Positions 9,280-17,782 of a DNA stretch of 56,929 nt are shown piece after piece. A program made the translations under genes and the position numbers. Where the stretch lies: positions 1 through 56,929 of the forward strand of contig JAAYDF010000077.1 of NCBI GenBank assembly GCA_012729395.1. Direction: 5' to 3'. A model generated the notes under the pieces. It saw nothing but the letters and a program-made list of their open reading frames with translations, had not been told where the DNA came from and did not search any database. This DNA is from Phycisphaerae bacterium (GTDB lineage Bacteria; Planctomycetota; Phycisphaerae; UBA1845; PWPN01). The number at the start of each line of letters is the position of its first letter. Position 1 is the stretch's first letter.

Positions 9280-10225
9280 GGCCCAAGCCCTTGAGCCAAT
9301 GAAACCAATCACCAAGCCATCTTCAGCAAGGAGTACCGGTCCCGAGCCCGATTGTTGCCTGTCGGCACGACTTGGCCGCTGGGCGATTCCCTGCATTCTG
9401 CTGGCCGCCCTGCTCTGGGCCTACTGGCCAACCGCCTACCGCCTGTCCAAGGAATGGAATAGCCAGGATGACTACTCCGTCGGGATGCTCGTGCCCTTCG
9501 CCGCCCTGTACCTGCTCTGGCAGGAACGACGGTTGCTCAACAGGTACTCGCCCAAGCCTGCCTGGGTGGCGGGGATCTGCTTCATTCTGGCCGCACAAGG
9601 CGTCCGGGCATTCGGGCTGATCGGGCTCTTTGATTCCATCGAACGCTACGCAATGGTCCTGACCCTGTGGGGCGTGGTCTTACTGACCACGGGATGGAGA
9701 ATCTTCTTCCGCACGTTCTGGGTCCTTGCCTTCCTTCTCCTGATGATCCCGCTCCCCGGTGCGGTCCACAATCGTATTGCCTACCCCTTGCAGACTGTGG
9801 CCACGGAGGGCGCCCTGGTAACCCTCGAAGTCATGGGAATCACTGTGGACCAGCACGGCCACGTTCTCGTGCTCAACGACAGCATCGAGGTCGCCGTCGC
9901 CGAGGCATGTAGTGGCCTGCGCATGCTGACCGCGTTCGTGGTAGTGGCAGCCTTCCTGGCCTATCTCGTTGACCGTCCGCCTTGGCAACGCATCGTCCTT
10001 CTCCTGTCCAGCCTCCCCGTCGCCATCATCTGCAACCTGATTCGCCTGGTTGTGACTTCGCTGCTCTGTCTCTTCGTGAGCGACAAGGTTGGGCGCAGCT
10101 TCTTCCATGACTTTGCCGGATTGACTATGATGCCTTTGGCAGTGCTCATGCTGCTTGGGGAATTGTGGATAATGTCCCTTCTCGTATACGAGCCCGAACG
10201 TGCCCGAACACAGCAACCAAGTTGA
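9248..10225 (+). CDS. Exosortase (transpeptidase-like integral membrane protein)
   Basis: A 325-residue polytopic membrane protein with the exosortase triad: Cys221 in EACSGLRML, Arg266 in CNLIRLV and His287 in FFHDFAG. Exosortases are predicted to cut PEP-CTERM-type C-terminal anchors from exported proteins, by analogy with sortases, and they co-occur with exopolysaccharide loci. About eight hydrophobic segments are visible between residues 45 and 315. The order here is unusual, with EpsI upstream and overlapping by 32 bases. I cannot assign an Xrt subclass from sequence alone. No protein in this window ends in a recognisable PEP-CTERM tail, so its substrates must be encoded elsewhere. A start at 9299 (MKPITK) is a possible alternative to 9248. 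Confidence 0.92.
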   Translation: MMMQSHPSPPEAQALEPMKPITKPSSARSTGPEPDCCLSARLGRWAIPCILLAALLWAYWPTAYRLSKEWNSQDDYSVGMLVPFAALYLLWQERRLLNRYSPKPAWVAGICFILAAQGVRAFGLIGLFDSIERYAMVLTLWGVVLLTTGWRIFFRTFWVLAFLLLMIPLPGAVHNRIAYPLQTVATEGALVTLEVMGITVDQHGHVLVLNDSIEVAVAEACSGLRMLTAFVVVAAFLAYLVDRPPWQRIVLLLSSLPVAIICNLIRLVVTSLLCLFVSDKVGRSFFHDFAGLTMMPLAVLMLLGELWIMSLLVYEPERARTQQPS

Positions 10226-10748
10226 GAACTCCGTCGCCTCCTGTTCTTTGCCGGCTGAGACGAAGACCGATCCTGCGGCCTTCGGCTCCTCCTGCGAGAA
10301 ATGCGGAGCGCCCGCCCTCGTGCATATCTCCAACGGCAGCGGCCAGGTGAGTCTGATGCGTCATCTGTGCCTCGACTGTGCCGCCGCGGAAGACGCCCTT
10401 GTTCCGCGCGAGCGCACTCTCAACCTTGCCGCACTTCTCATTGTGGTCGGCCTTTTCACCCTGGCGATCTCCGCAGCCGCAGACGCTCTCCATCTTGGCG
10501 CCACAGCGAATTTCGGAGTCCGCCAACTCGCGGGCACCGCCCTTGCCCTCATCCTCGTCATCGCCGGGGCCATCATCCGCATCCCCACCGTTGCCGTGGT
10601 CGGCATCATGATGGGCTCCATCACCCTGCTTGCGGACTGGCTTGCGCTTGGTAGCAGGGCCGGCTTCGGGTTCAAGCAGACCATTGGCTGCATGCTGGGC
10701 TGCATCCTGATCGCCGTCGGCCTCGCCCTGAGTCGCAGGAGATGCTGA
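10200..10748 (+). CDS. Zinc-ribbon (McsA-like) membrane protein of unknown function
   Basis: A 182-residue protein starting with GTG at 10200, overlapping the exosortase end by 26 bases. The N-terminal part has a CxxC-x21-CxxC arrangement (Cys32, Cys35, Cys57, Cys60) in the pattern CEKCG-PALVHI...HLCLDCA, which resembles the zinc ribbon at the start of McsA-type proteins. It is followed by about four hydrophobic segments between residues 76 and 178. I do not recognise a named family that combines these parts. Overlap with the exosortase and a one-base gap before the TPR gene place it firmly in the exosortase operon. It could be a metal- or redox-sensing membrane accessory, but this is speculation. 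The GTG start is inferred from the overlap and is not certain. Confidence 0.75.
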   Translation: MPEHSNQVENSVASCSLPAETKTDPAAFGSSCEKCGAPALVHISNGSGQVSLMRHLCLDCAAAEDALVPRERTLNLAALLIVVGLFTLAISAAADALHLGATANFGVRQLAGTALALILVIAGAIIRIPTVAVVGIMMGSITLLADWLALGSRAGFGFKQTIGCMLGCILIAVGLALSRRRC

Positions 10749-10749
10749 G

Positions 10750-13700
10750 GTGACCGCGCCCGGAGCCACTCAAACCACCCGCTTGAGAGCCCAGATCAAC
10801 GTGACCGTGGCGCTCGTTCTCGTCGCGGTAATCCTCCTCGTCACTGCCGGTTTCGCTGCAAGCTACTTCCTTCGCCGACTCGCAGTGGCTCGCGAAGCCC
10901 TGAGCCAGGGCCGAGCAGCCCTTGATGCCGGTGACTGGGAGAAGGCCACACCTCACCTTCGTCGCTACCTCACCAAGTACCCCAACGACACAGAGTGGCT
11001 GGCCCGCTACGCGGAAGCCAACTTGCGTGTCCGCCCCCCTACCCCCGAACGTGTAGGCCATGCCCTCGGTGCCTATCGGCGACTCTTCCGCCTCAAGCCG
11101 GATGACCGCCGAACGGTAGTCAAGTTGGCCACGCTCTACCGACTCATCCGTGACTTCAACGAGATGGCCTATGTCTGCCGCGAGTGGCTCACCCTTCACC
11201 CCGAAGACCTGGAGCTCACACTCTCGCTGGGCAAAGCTCTCGTCGCCCAGAAAAGACCCGATGAAGCCCGACTCGTGCTCGAGCCTCTGGCTGAGCAAAC
11301 TCCCCACGAACCGGAGGTCTTCGCCCTGCTGAGCAGCATCGCCCTGCAGGATCTGTCGCCCAATGGTATCGCCGCCGCTAAGCAATGGTTAGACGAAGGC
11401 ATTCAGCAGAACCCCACAGCGGCTGAACTGCTCGTTCATCGTGCTCGTCTCCACCAGACCCATCTCAACCTGCCAGAGGCAGCTCAGGCCGATCTGCAAG
11501 CCGCCACACAACTGCAACCCAGCGGCCCCTGGGTCCGCCTCATGATGTTTGATCTGCACATGACACGCGGCGAACTGGAGCAGGCTCAGGTTGATCTCGC
11601 GTTCGTGCAGTCGCTCGACGAAGCGGCTCTCGAACAAACCGAGGGCGAGGTGGCCGACCTCAAACTCGCGATCCTCAAGGCCGCCGCCAGTCTCTCCCTC
11701 AGGCAAGGCACAACAGAAGCCGGCATCGAGCTCGCCACACGGGCGCTGGCGGAACTGCAGGACTTCCGGTGGGTGGAGTTCCTGCCTGTCGCGGTTGATC
11801 TGTATCTCGCTGGCGGAAAGGCTGACCTCGCGGCCCAAGCGGTCCAGCACTATCGCCAGCAGCTCCAGTTACTGCCTGGGGTTGTCACTGCCGCCACCGA
11901 TCATCTCGCCATCCTTGACGCCTTGGTTGCCGCTGCCCAGACACGTCCCTACACCGTCATCAACCTGCTCGAACCGGTCGTCACCCGTCACCCGCGAGTA
12001 GACACCCCCTGGAAACTGCTGGCCCGAGCCTACGAAACGATTGGCCAACGTCGCCGGGCCCTGCATATCTGGGAGCAGTTCCTCACTCGCTGGCCCGACG
12101 ACCCGGAGGCCGTGGCCCGTGTGGTCAGCGCTTACATCGCTGAGCGGCGATGGAGCGACGCTCTCATGCTTGCCCGCAAGGCCGAACCCGCCATCCCCCA
12201 GGATCTCACGGACACACTCACCGAACTCAAGATGGCCCAGATCAAAGCCCGGGCGCTGGCCGTCGCCTACGAAAATGAACCGGCGGAAACCCTCGATGAC
12301 GTACTCCAGGAGTTGGACCGCCTGGCTGAAGCCCAAATCGGTTCCGCGGAGGTTCGCACCGTCCGGGCGTTCATCGCACTTTACCAGGACCATCCCGATG
12401 AAGCTGTCGCCCAGCTTCGCCAAGCCGTCGATGAGGCCGAGGATTCGCTGCCCCCTCTCATCCAGTTGGCGGACCTCCTTGCCCGACTGGGGCGACGCGA
12501 ACAGGCTGAAGAAACCATTCGCGAAGCCGTTGCCTCGCATCCGGACCTCGCGATTCCGCGTCTGGCCTTGGCTTACCTGCTGAGAACCGACGAGCGTCTG
12601 GAACAGGCCCGCGAGGTCCTCGAAGTCGCCGCCAATTCGCTCGGCAACGGCGAGAAAGCTCGGGTTGAGCGAGCACTCGGCCGACTTCTGTTAGGCACCG
12701 CCGATCGCGAGAGGGGAATAAACCTGCTCCGTAACCTGGCCGCCGCTGGAGCTGAAGACGCCCAGACTCGCCTCTATCTGCTCGCCCTTCCCGAAATCCA
12801 GGCTGCCCCAGAAGAACGCGACCGCCTGATTGTTGAACTACGTCGCATCGAAGGAGAACGTGGACTACGATGGCGAATCGAGCAGGCGAAAGCTTGGCTG
12901 CGCAGCTCACACGACACCGTTCGGCAGCAACACATCATCAGCCTGCTCCAGTGGTGTATGAACGAGGATCGAGAATGGGCCGAGCCGGTCGTCGTGCTCG
13001 GCAGCCTCTATGAACGCATTGGGCAAGACAATCTGGCCGAGGATACCTACCGCAGCTTCTTCAACCGCCAGCCGGTCAACCTCGAGGTTGCCGACCGCCT
13101 CCTCGCCCTACTTCAACGTCAGAACCGCTACAACGAGGCATGGAGCGTGCTTCGCCGATTGCCTGAGCCCATCATGAAAGCCAGCGCCCATCGCGCCTGG
13201 ATCGCCATTGCCTGCGAAGAGTACAACGACGCCATTGACGCCCTCCAGATGCGCGTCGACGCCAATCCCCATGATGCGGCTTCGCGGGCACTCCTTGCGC
13301 AGGTCATTTACGCCGACCGCCGTCAGGCAGAAACCGCCTTGCGACTTCTCGATGAAGCGTTGACGCTAAATCCAGACCTTACCCTCGCCGTATCGACCCG
13401 CGTATCGATCCTCCACAGCGAGGGCCGAGATGCCGATGTCGTGCCTTTTCTCGATGCCGAGGTCCAACGGCGTAACGACTTTCCCGCCTACCTCATCCGG
13501 GCCGAGTACCACGAGCTGGTCAAACGCCACGATCTCGCGGAACGCGATTACCTGCACCTCATCACTTTCGAGGACCAGATCGCCAAGAGCTATGAACTGC
13601 TTGGCAACTTCTACTTCCGCACCGGCAAACCCGACGAAGCCATGCAGGCATGGGAAACCGGGCTGCAAAGAGATCCAGGCAACGTCAACCTCCAAAGATC

Positions 13701-15120
13701 GCTCATCCGTCTCCTGCTGGCGACTGGCTCGCCCACCGATCGGCAACGCGGCAGAGTGCTTCTCGAAGACCTGCTCAAACGGCTCCCCAACGACCCCGAG
13801 CTACTCTACGAGCACGCCAGTACCCTGCTTCAAGACCGCCGATTGCCTTCAATTCAGGAGGCGACGAAGATCCTCGAACGCGTGGTCGCCCTTGACCCTC
13901 AGCGCGTTGTCGGCTGGATGCGTTTGATCGACCTGGCTCGCCGTCAAGGCGATAGTGATCGGGTGGCGCGTCTGGTCGCCAGCGCGATGGGCACCAACCC
14001 ACGCAGTACCGACTTATTGATGGCCCAGGCACAGATTGAGAAGGATGCAGGCCGTCTCCTGATCGCTCGCTCCTTCGCCCAACGCGTTCTCGAGGTGACT
14101 CCCGGCAGCGTGGTCGCTCGAACCTTTCTCGTAGACTTAGAGATCCAGGCCTCGCGATTGGAGTCCGCCGAGAAATTGGTCAATGAGGTTCTGCGTTTCG
14201 CTCCGGAAAATGAGGATGTGCAACTGGCCCGGGCTCAACTGCTCAACGCCAAATCTCAGCGATCGGAGGCCCTTCGCCATCTCGAGGCTTATCACGAAAC
14301 GCGGGCTGGCCGGCGGAGTATCGGCACCCTCCTCGCCATCGCCGAGATCCACCGCTTCGAAGGCAACCTCACCGAAGCCAGCAACGCTCTCGACCGCGCC
14401 GAGCAGATGGCCCCCACCGACCCCAAGGTCATCCTCGCCCGGCTGCGGTGGTACGCCGGCCAGCAACGCTACGACGACATGCTCGCCAGGCTCGCCATCC
14501 GCTGGGACAACGTCGCCGACGAGTCCACCGTCATTCTCACCGCCGCTTCCATGCTCGCCTACGCCGAAGAAGCTCGCCTCCTGCGCGAGAGCTTGAATCT
14601 CTTCAACCGTTACATCCAGCTCAACCCCGATAGCCTCGACGGCTTGCTCGGTGTCGCCCAAGTTGCCCAGAACCTGGGCGATCACCGGATGGCTGAAGAG
14701 GCCTATCTGCGCATCCTCGACATCTCCCCCAATCACCGCGAGACACTCAACAACTTCGCATGGCTCTTGGCTACAGAACTCGGCCAGGCCGAAGAGGGCC
14801 TTCGCCTGGCCAACCGGGGCATCGATCGATATCCAGAGTACCCATACCTTCTGGATACCCGAGCGATGATCCTGTTACGCCTTGATCGACTTGACCAGGC
14901 TCGACGTGACCTCGAACACTGTCTCAGTCAACCCGGCATCCAGCCCGATACCCAAGCCAGCGCCAGCCTCCACCTCGCCGAGGTTTCTGCCCGTCAAGAC
15001 AACCTGGATCAGGCACGCTCGTTCCTCGAACAGGCCACCCGGCTTGATCGTCGCCACAACTGCCTTTCCGCACGGCAACGAGCTCAAGCCGAAACACTTC
15101 TCCAGTCGCTCAACCAGTAG
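10750..15120 (+). CDS. Giant membrane-anchored TPR-repeat protein
   Basis: A 1456-residue protein starting at GTG 10750, one base after the previous stop. One N-terminal transmembrane helix (about residues 17-40, ALVLVAVILLVTAGFAASYF) is followed by about 1400 residues of helical repeats with TPR spacing, for example LSQGRAALDAGDWEKATPHL, LARAYETIGQRRRALHIWEQ, LGNFYFRTGKPDEAMQAWE and LNNFAWLLATELGQAEEGL. TPR arrays are protein-interaction scaffolds. Large TPR proteins such as PrsT are recurrent partners of exosortase systems, where they are thought to support polymer export or assembly. Here the array is probably periplasmic, anchored by the N-terminal helix. It is the last gene of the + strand locus and has no enzymatic domain that I can see. 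Confidence 0.88.
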   Translation: MTAPGATQTTRLRAQINVTVALVLVAVILLVTAGFAASYFLRRLAVAREALSQGRAALDAGDWEKATPHLRRYLTKYPNDTEWLARYAEANLRVRPPTPERVGHALGAYRRLFRLKPDDRRTVVKLATLYRLIRDFNEMAYVCREWLTLHPEDLELTLSLGKALVAQKRPDEARLVLEPLAEQTPHEPEVFALLSSIALQDLSPNGIAAAKQWLDEGIQQNPTAAELLVHRARLHQTHLNLPEAAQADLQAATQLQPSGPWVRLMMFDLHMTRGELEQAQVDLAFVQSLDEAALEQTEGEVADLKLAILKAAASLSLRQGTTEAGIELATRALAELQDFRWVEFLPVAVDLYLAGGKADLAAQAVQHYRQQLQLLPGVVTAATDHLAILDALVAAAQTRPYTVINLLEPVVTRHPRVDTPWKLLARAYETIGQRRRALHIWEQFLTRWPDDPEAVARVVSAYIAERRWSDALMLARKAEPAIPQDLTDTLTELKMAQIKARALAVAYENEPAETLDDVLQELDRLAEAQIGSAEVRTVRAFIALYQDHPDEAVAQLRQAVDEAEDSLPPLIQLADLLARLGRREQAEETIREAVASHPDLAIPRLALAYLLRTDERLEQAREVLEVAANSLGNGEKARVERALGRLLLGTADRERGINLLRNLAAAGAEDAQTRLYLLALPEIQAAPEERDRLIVELRRIEGERGLRWRIEQAKAWLRSSHDTVRQQHIISLLQWCMNEDREWAEPVVVLGSLYERIGQDNLAEDTYRSFFNRQPVNLEVADRLLALLQRQNRYNEAWSVLRRLPEPIMKASAHRAWIAIACEEYNDAIDALQMRVDANPHDAASRALLAQVIYADRRQAETALRLLDEALTLNPDLTLAVSTRVSILHSEGRDADVVPFLDAEVQRRNDFPAYLIRAEYHELVKRHDLAERDYLHLITFEDQIAKSYELLGNFYFRTGKPDEAMQAWETGLQRDPGNVNLQRSLIRLLLATGSPTDRQRGRVLLEDLLKRLPNDPELLYEHASTLLQDRRLPSIQEATKILERVVALDPQRVVGWMRLIDLARRQGDSDRVARLVASAMGTNPRSTDLLMAQAQIEKDAGRLLIARSFAQRVLEVTPGSVVARTFLVDLEIQASRLESAEKLVNEVLRFAPENEDVQLARAQLLNAKSQRSEALRHLEAYHETRAGRRSIGTLLAIAEIHRFEGNLTEASNALDRAEQMAPTDPKVILARLRWYAGQQRYDDMLARLAIRWDNVADESTVILTAASMLAYAEEARLLRESLNLFNRYIQLNPDSLDGLLGVAQVAQNLGDHRMAEEAYLRILDISPNHRETLNNFAWLLATELGQAEEGLRLANRGIDRYPEYPYLLDTRAMILLRLDRLDQARRDLEHCLSQPGIQPDTQASASLHLAEVSARQDNLDQARSFLEQATRLDRRHNCLSARQRAQAETLLQSLNQ

Positions 15121-15248
15121 CCCATCTCTGGCAACAGCGCAACCAGAAGCAATCCGCACACCCACCCACGGCGGGCCGTGACGAGCCCCCCCTTGCCCGC
15201 CTGATTCGCCATCTCCGCCGGCACCATTCCATCAGCAGTCGCGGCAGC

Positions 15249-16169
15249 CTATCCCCGCGACAGCACATCCGCGATCGTAAGCACTCCCAACAGCAGGCTA
15301 ATCACTCCGTTCACCGTGAAGAAAGCCATGTTCACACGCGACAAGTCTGTCGGCCGAACCAGAGCATTCTCCAGCAGTAGCAGCACCGCAACCATAGCCA
15401 CACCCAGAAGATACCACCCACCCAGCCCGCCAAGTGAAACAAGCACGAGCAGACACGCCACCGTGGCGGCATGAGCCGCCCGCGCGATCCACAAGGCCGG
15501 CCCCACGCCCAGCCGAGCGGGGAGACTGTGCAGGCCCTCGCGCCGATCCGCTTCGACATCCTGGCATGCGTAGATGATATCGAATCCGCCGATCCACAGG
15601 ATCACCGCCCCTCCCAACACGACCGCCGGCCAACCCAACGACGCTGGATGCACCGCCAGCCACGATGCCGGCGGCGACATCGCAATCGCGCTGCCAAGCA
15701 CAAAATGCGACCACCGGGTGAATCGCTTGGTGTACGAGTAGAAGAAGAGGTACGCAAGCACCGGCACCGACAACATCACCGGCCAGGCGTTACCAGAAAC
15801 CCACCAGAACCCGGCCGAGCACAGAACAAATGCCGCGGACGCCAATGCGAGGAACAAGGCCGCCTGGGCGCGGGAAACAGTGCCGGCCGGTAGAGCACGG
15901 CCCGCGGTACGAGGATTTCGCCCATCCAAGCCCGCATCCACGAGACGATTGAACGTCATCGCCGCTGACCGGGCCGCCACCATGCAGCACACGATCAAGG
16001 CAATGAGCACGCCCGCCGGATGCTTCTGAGCCGCGTCTCCCGCATCGTAAGCAGCCCGCCCCGCCATGAAGGTCGCCATCAGGGCAAACGGCAACGCGAA
16101 CACCGAGTGCGAGAACTTGATCATCTCGCCCCAACGCCGCATCACCACCCATCCGCCCAACCACGTCAT
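15249..16169 (-). CDS. UbiA-family prenyltransferase (4-hydroxybenzoate polyprenyltransferase-like, possibly MqnP)
   Basis: A 306-residue integral membrane prenyltransferase that attaches a polyprenyl chain to an aromatic acceptor during quinone biosynthesis. The first Asp-rich motif is NRLVDAGLDGRNPRT (Asn74, Asp78, Asp82) and the second is DIIYACQDVEADRREG (Asp197, Asp204, Asp208); together they bind magnesium and the prenyl diphosphate. About nine transmembrane segments are visible. The N-terminal MIKFSHSVFALPFALM resembles the futalosine-pathway enzyme MqnP as well as UbiA, and planctomycetes usually make menaquinone, so MqnP is plausible; no other mqn gene is in the window. Starts at 16142 (MRRWGEM) or 16124 (MIKF) are possible alternatives. 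The 128-bp gap between it and the TPR gene, which converges on it, shows nothing I can identify. Confidence 0.88.
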   Translation of the reverse strand: MTWLGGWVVMRRWGEMIKFSHSVFALPFALMATFMAGRAAYDAGDAAQKHPAGVLIALIVCCMVAARSAAMTFNRLVDAGLDGRNPRTAGRALPAGTVSRAQAALFLALASAAFVLCSAGFWWVSGNAWPVMLSVPVLAYLFFYSYTKRFTRWSHFVLGSAIAMSPPASWLAVHPASLGWPAVVLGGAVILWIGGFDIIYACQDVEADRREGLHSLPARLGVGPALWIARAAHAATVACLLVLVSLGGLGGWYLLGVAMVAVLLLLENALVRPTDLSRVNMAFFTVNGVISLLLGVLTIADVLSRG

Positions 16170-16355
16170 CCGCCCCTGACCTCCTGCTCAAAATGAACAC
16201 CACTCCGCAACAAGCTCTGCGAAACGGCAAGGCAAACCGGCGTCGCCCTTGTCACATCTTACTCAAACCGCATCCCCGGCCGATTGTACTGCACCGTACG
16301 CACGAGAACCACGAGCGAGATACAGCCAGCGCGCGATGGGCCTCAAAGACAATGC

Positions 16356-17570
16356 TTATATCGGGTACGGACATGACGTCGGATGCCGTAAACGGATAAG
16401 ACATGATTCGCGAAAAGCTTCCGGCATGGCTGGGTCGTCAACCATCCACAGATTTCCCGCCTCGTCACGGGCAATGCCCTCGATGCTCACGTAGACCATA
16501 CGCCGCGAACCGGGCATGTCGGCCAACCGCTCGCGCAGATTGAGCCGAGCAGGATCATACAGATTCAGCCAGCGTGCCGTCCGACCGGTTCCCGTATCGG
16601 CAACCAGAATCCAACCGCCGTTGCGATCCACAGCAAGCAGACGGCGTTGATCCCAAAGCGCCAGTGCGTTGAGCGTCTGGGACGGCTGACCCCGTCGAGC
16701 CCGCACGGATTCCGTGGCTCGATCCGACCACCGTGCCATCGCAACGATTCGGTTGTCCGCCAACCGCGTCAACATGAGCCGCGGGTGGTCGAAAAAATGC
16801 AGTACGTCGCTCGCGCGGAACGGCCGCGTGCCCTCCTCCGCAAGCAAGAACTCCCCCGGCCGACCAGTCCAGGCAATGCCCTCGAGCCCGTCGTTGCCGT
16901 CGCCCCCGCGTTCGCTCAAAGCCTCTGTGTACGAGAAGCAATCCATCAGCACTGCTTGTGATCCCGGCCCTTCACCGGCAAGACGGAACTGCAGGACCAG
17001 GTTGAAGGGCTGCTCCGCAATGACGAACAAATCCAGGATCGCGCGATCGGCCAGCGATCGCCCCGCGGTGATACCCTCAAGGTCGAGCACCGGCAAATGG
17101 CCCGCCGCATGATTCTCTAATTGATGGCGAAGCTCCGCCATGACCTCGGCGGGGATGGCCGGCCGGTCATGGGCGAATCGAGCCCAGCCTTCAGACGGCC
17201 CGACCAGCGGGATGGCTTCACTGGCCACAATCGTCCCCCCGGCCTCTGCCGCGTCGAGGCGGCCTTGTTGGATGAAGAACACTTGATTGGCGCTCGGCCC
17301 GCTGTTCCGGTCGCACACCAACCACAAGCCATGACGCCCACCGACCCAACCGAAGTGCAGACCTGATGCCTGAGAAACCGGCGCGTTTCCGTCGGGAGCC
17401 CTCAGCCGGAACACCTCTACCACTGGGGCCAGGGGGCCAGGAACTGAACAAGCAAAAACGCTCGCCGCCCCACACAGCAATACCAATCCCAGTACCGACC
17501 GCCGTCGCGTTCGCCGAACACCTCGACGCCAGATAGCATCTCGATAGCTCACCATATTGACCGGCATCAT
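16356..17570 (-). CDS. Exported beta-propeller-like protein, possibly phytase/esterase-like
   Basis: A 404-residue protein with a basic N-terminus (RRGVRRTRRRSV) followed by a hydrophobic core LGLVLLCGAASVFAC, so it is exported; the Cys after SVFA could be a lipoprotein acylation site, although the box is weak. The body is beta-rich, with repeated short blocks such as GLEGIAWTGRPGEFLLAEEG, LLAVDRNGGWILVADTG and MVYVSIEGIARDEAGNLWMVDD. The EGIA...EE and EGIARD...D patterns resemble phytase-like or SdiA-regulated beta-propellers, but I cannot assign a substrate. Starts at 17567 or 17555 are equally possible. It is divergent from the ADP-ribosylglycohydrolase gene across about 210 bases. Confidence 0.65.
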   Translation of the reverse strand: MMPVNMVSYRDAIWRRGVRRTRRRSVLGLVLLCGAASVFACSVPGPLAPVVEVFRLRAPDGNAPVSQASGLHFGWVGGRHGLWLVCDRNSGPSANQVFFIQQGRLDAAEAGGTIVASEAIPLVGPSEGWARFAHDRPAIPAEVMAELRHQLENHAAGHLPVLDLEGITAGRSLADRAILDLFVIAEQPFNLVLQFRLAGEGPGSQAVLMDCFSYTEALSERGGDGNDGLEGIAWTGRPGEFLLAEEGTRPFRASDVLHFFDHPRLMLTRLADNRIVAMARWSDRATESVRARRGQPSQTLNALALWDQRRLLAVDRNGGWILVADTGTGRTARWLNLYDPARLNLRERLADMPGSRRMVYVSIEGIARDEAGNLWMVDDPAMPEAFRESCLIRLRHPTSCPYPI

Positions 17571-17782
17571 AACCAGATTCGATGATCGCTGTCACACCAA
17601 CGGCCCAGACTCACCGGGTATCTGTGATTCCCGCCAATGCGACTCTCGATGGATCCGTTGCTTGCTTACAACCCGGCAACTTGTCGTCAGACCCGCCACC
17701 GGCTATGTTGACGCGCGATTCACACGCCGGGGACAAAGGCGCCCCCTGCGACTGGTCCATCCTGCCAGGCAAGGAGACTCTC

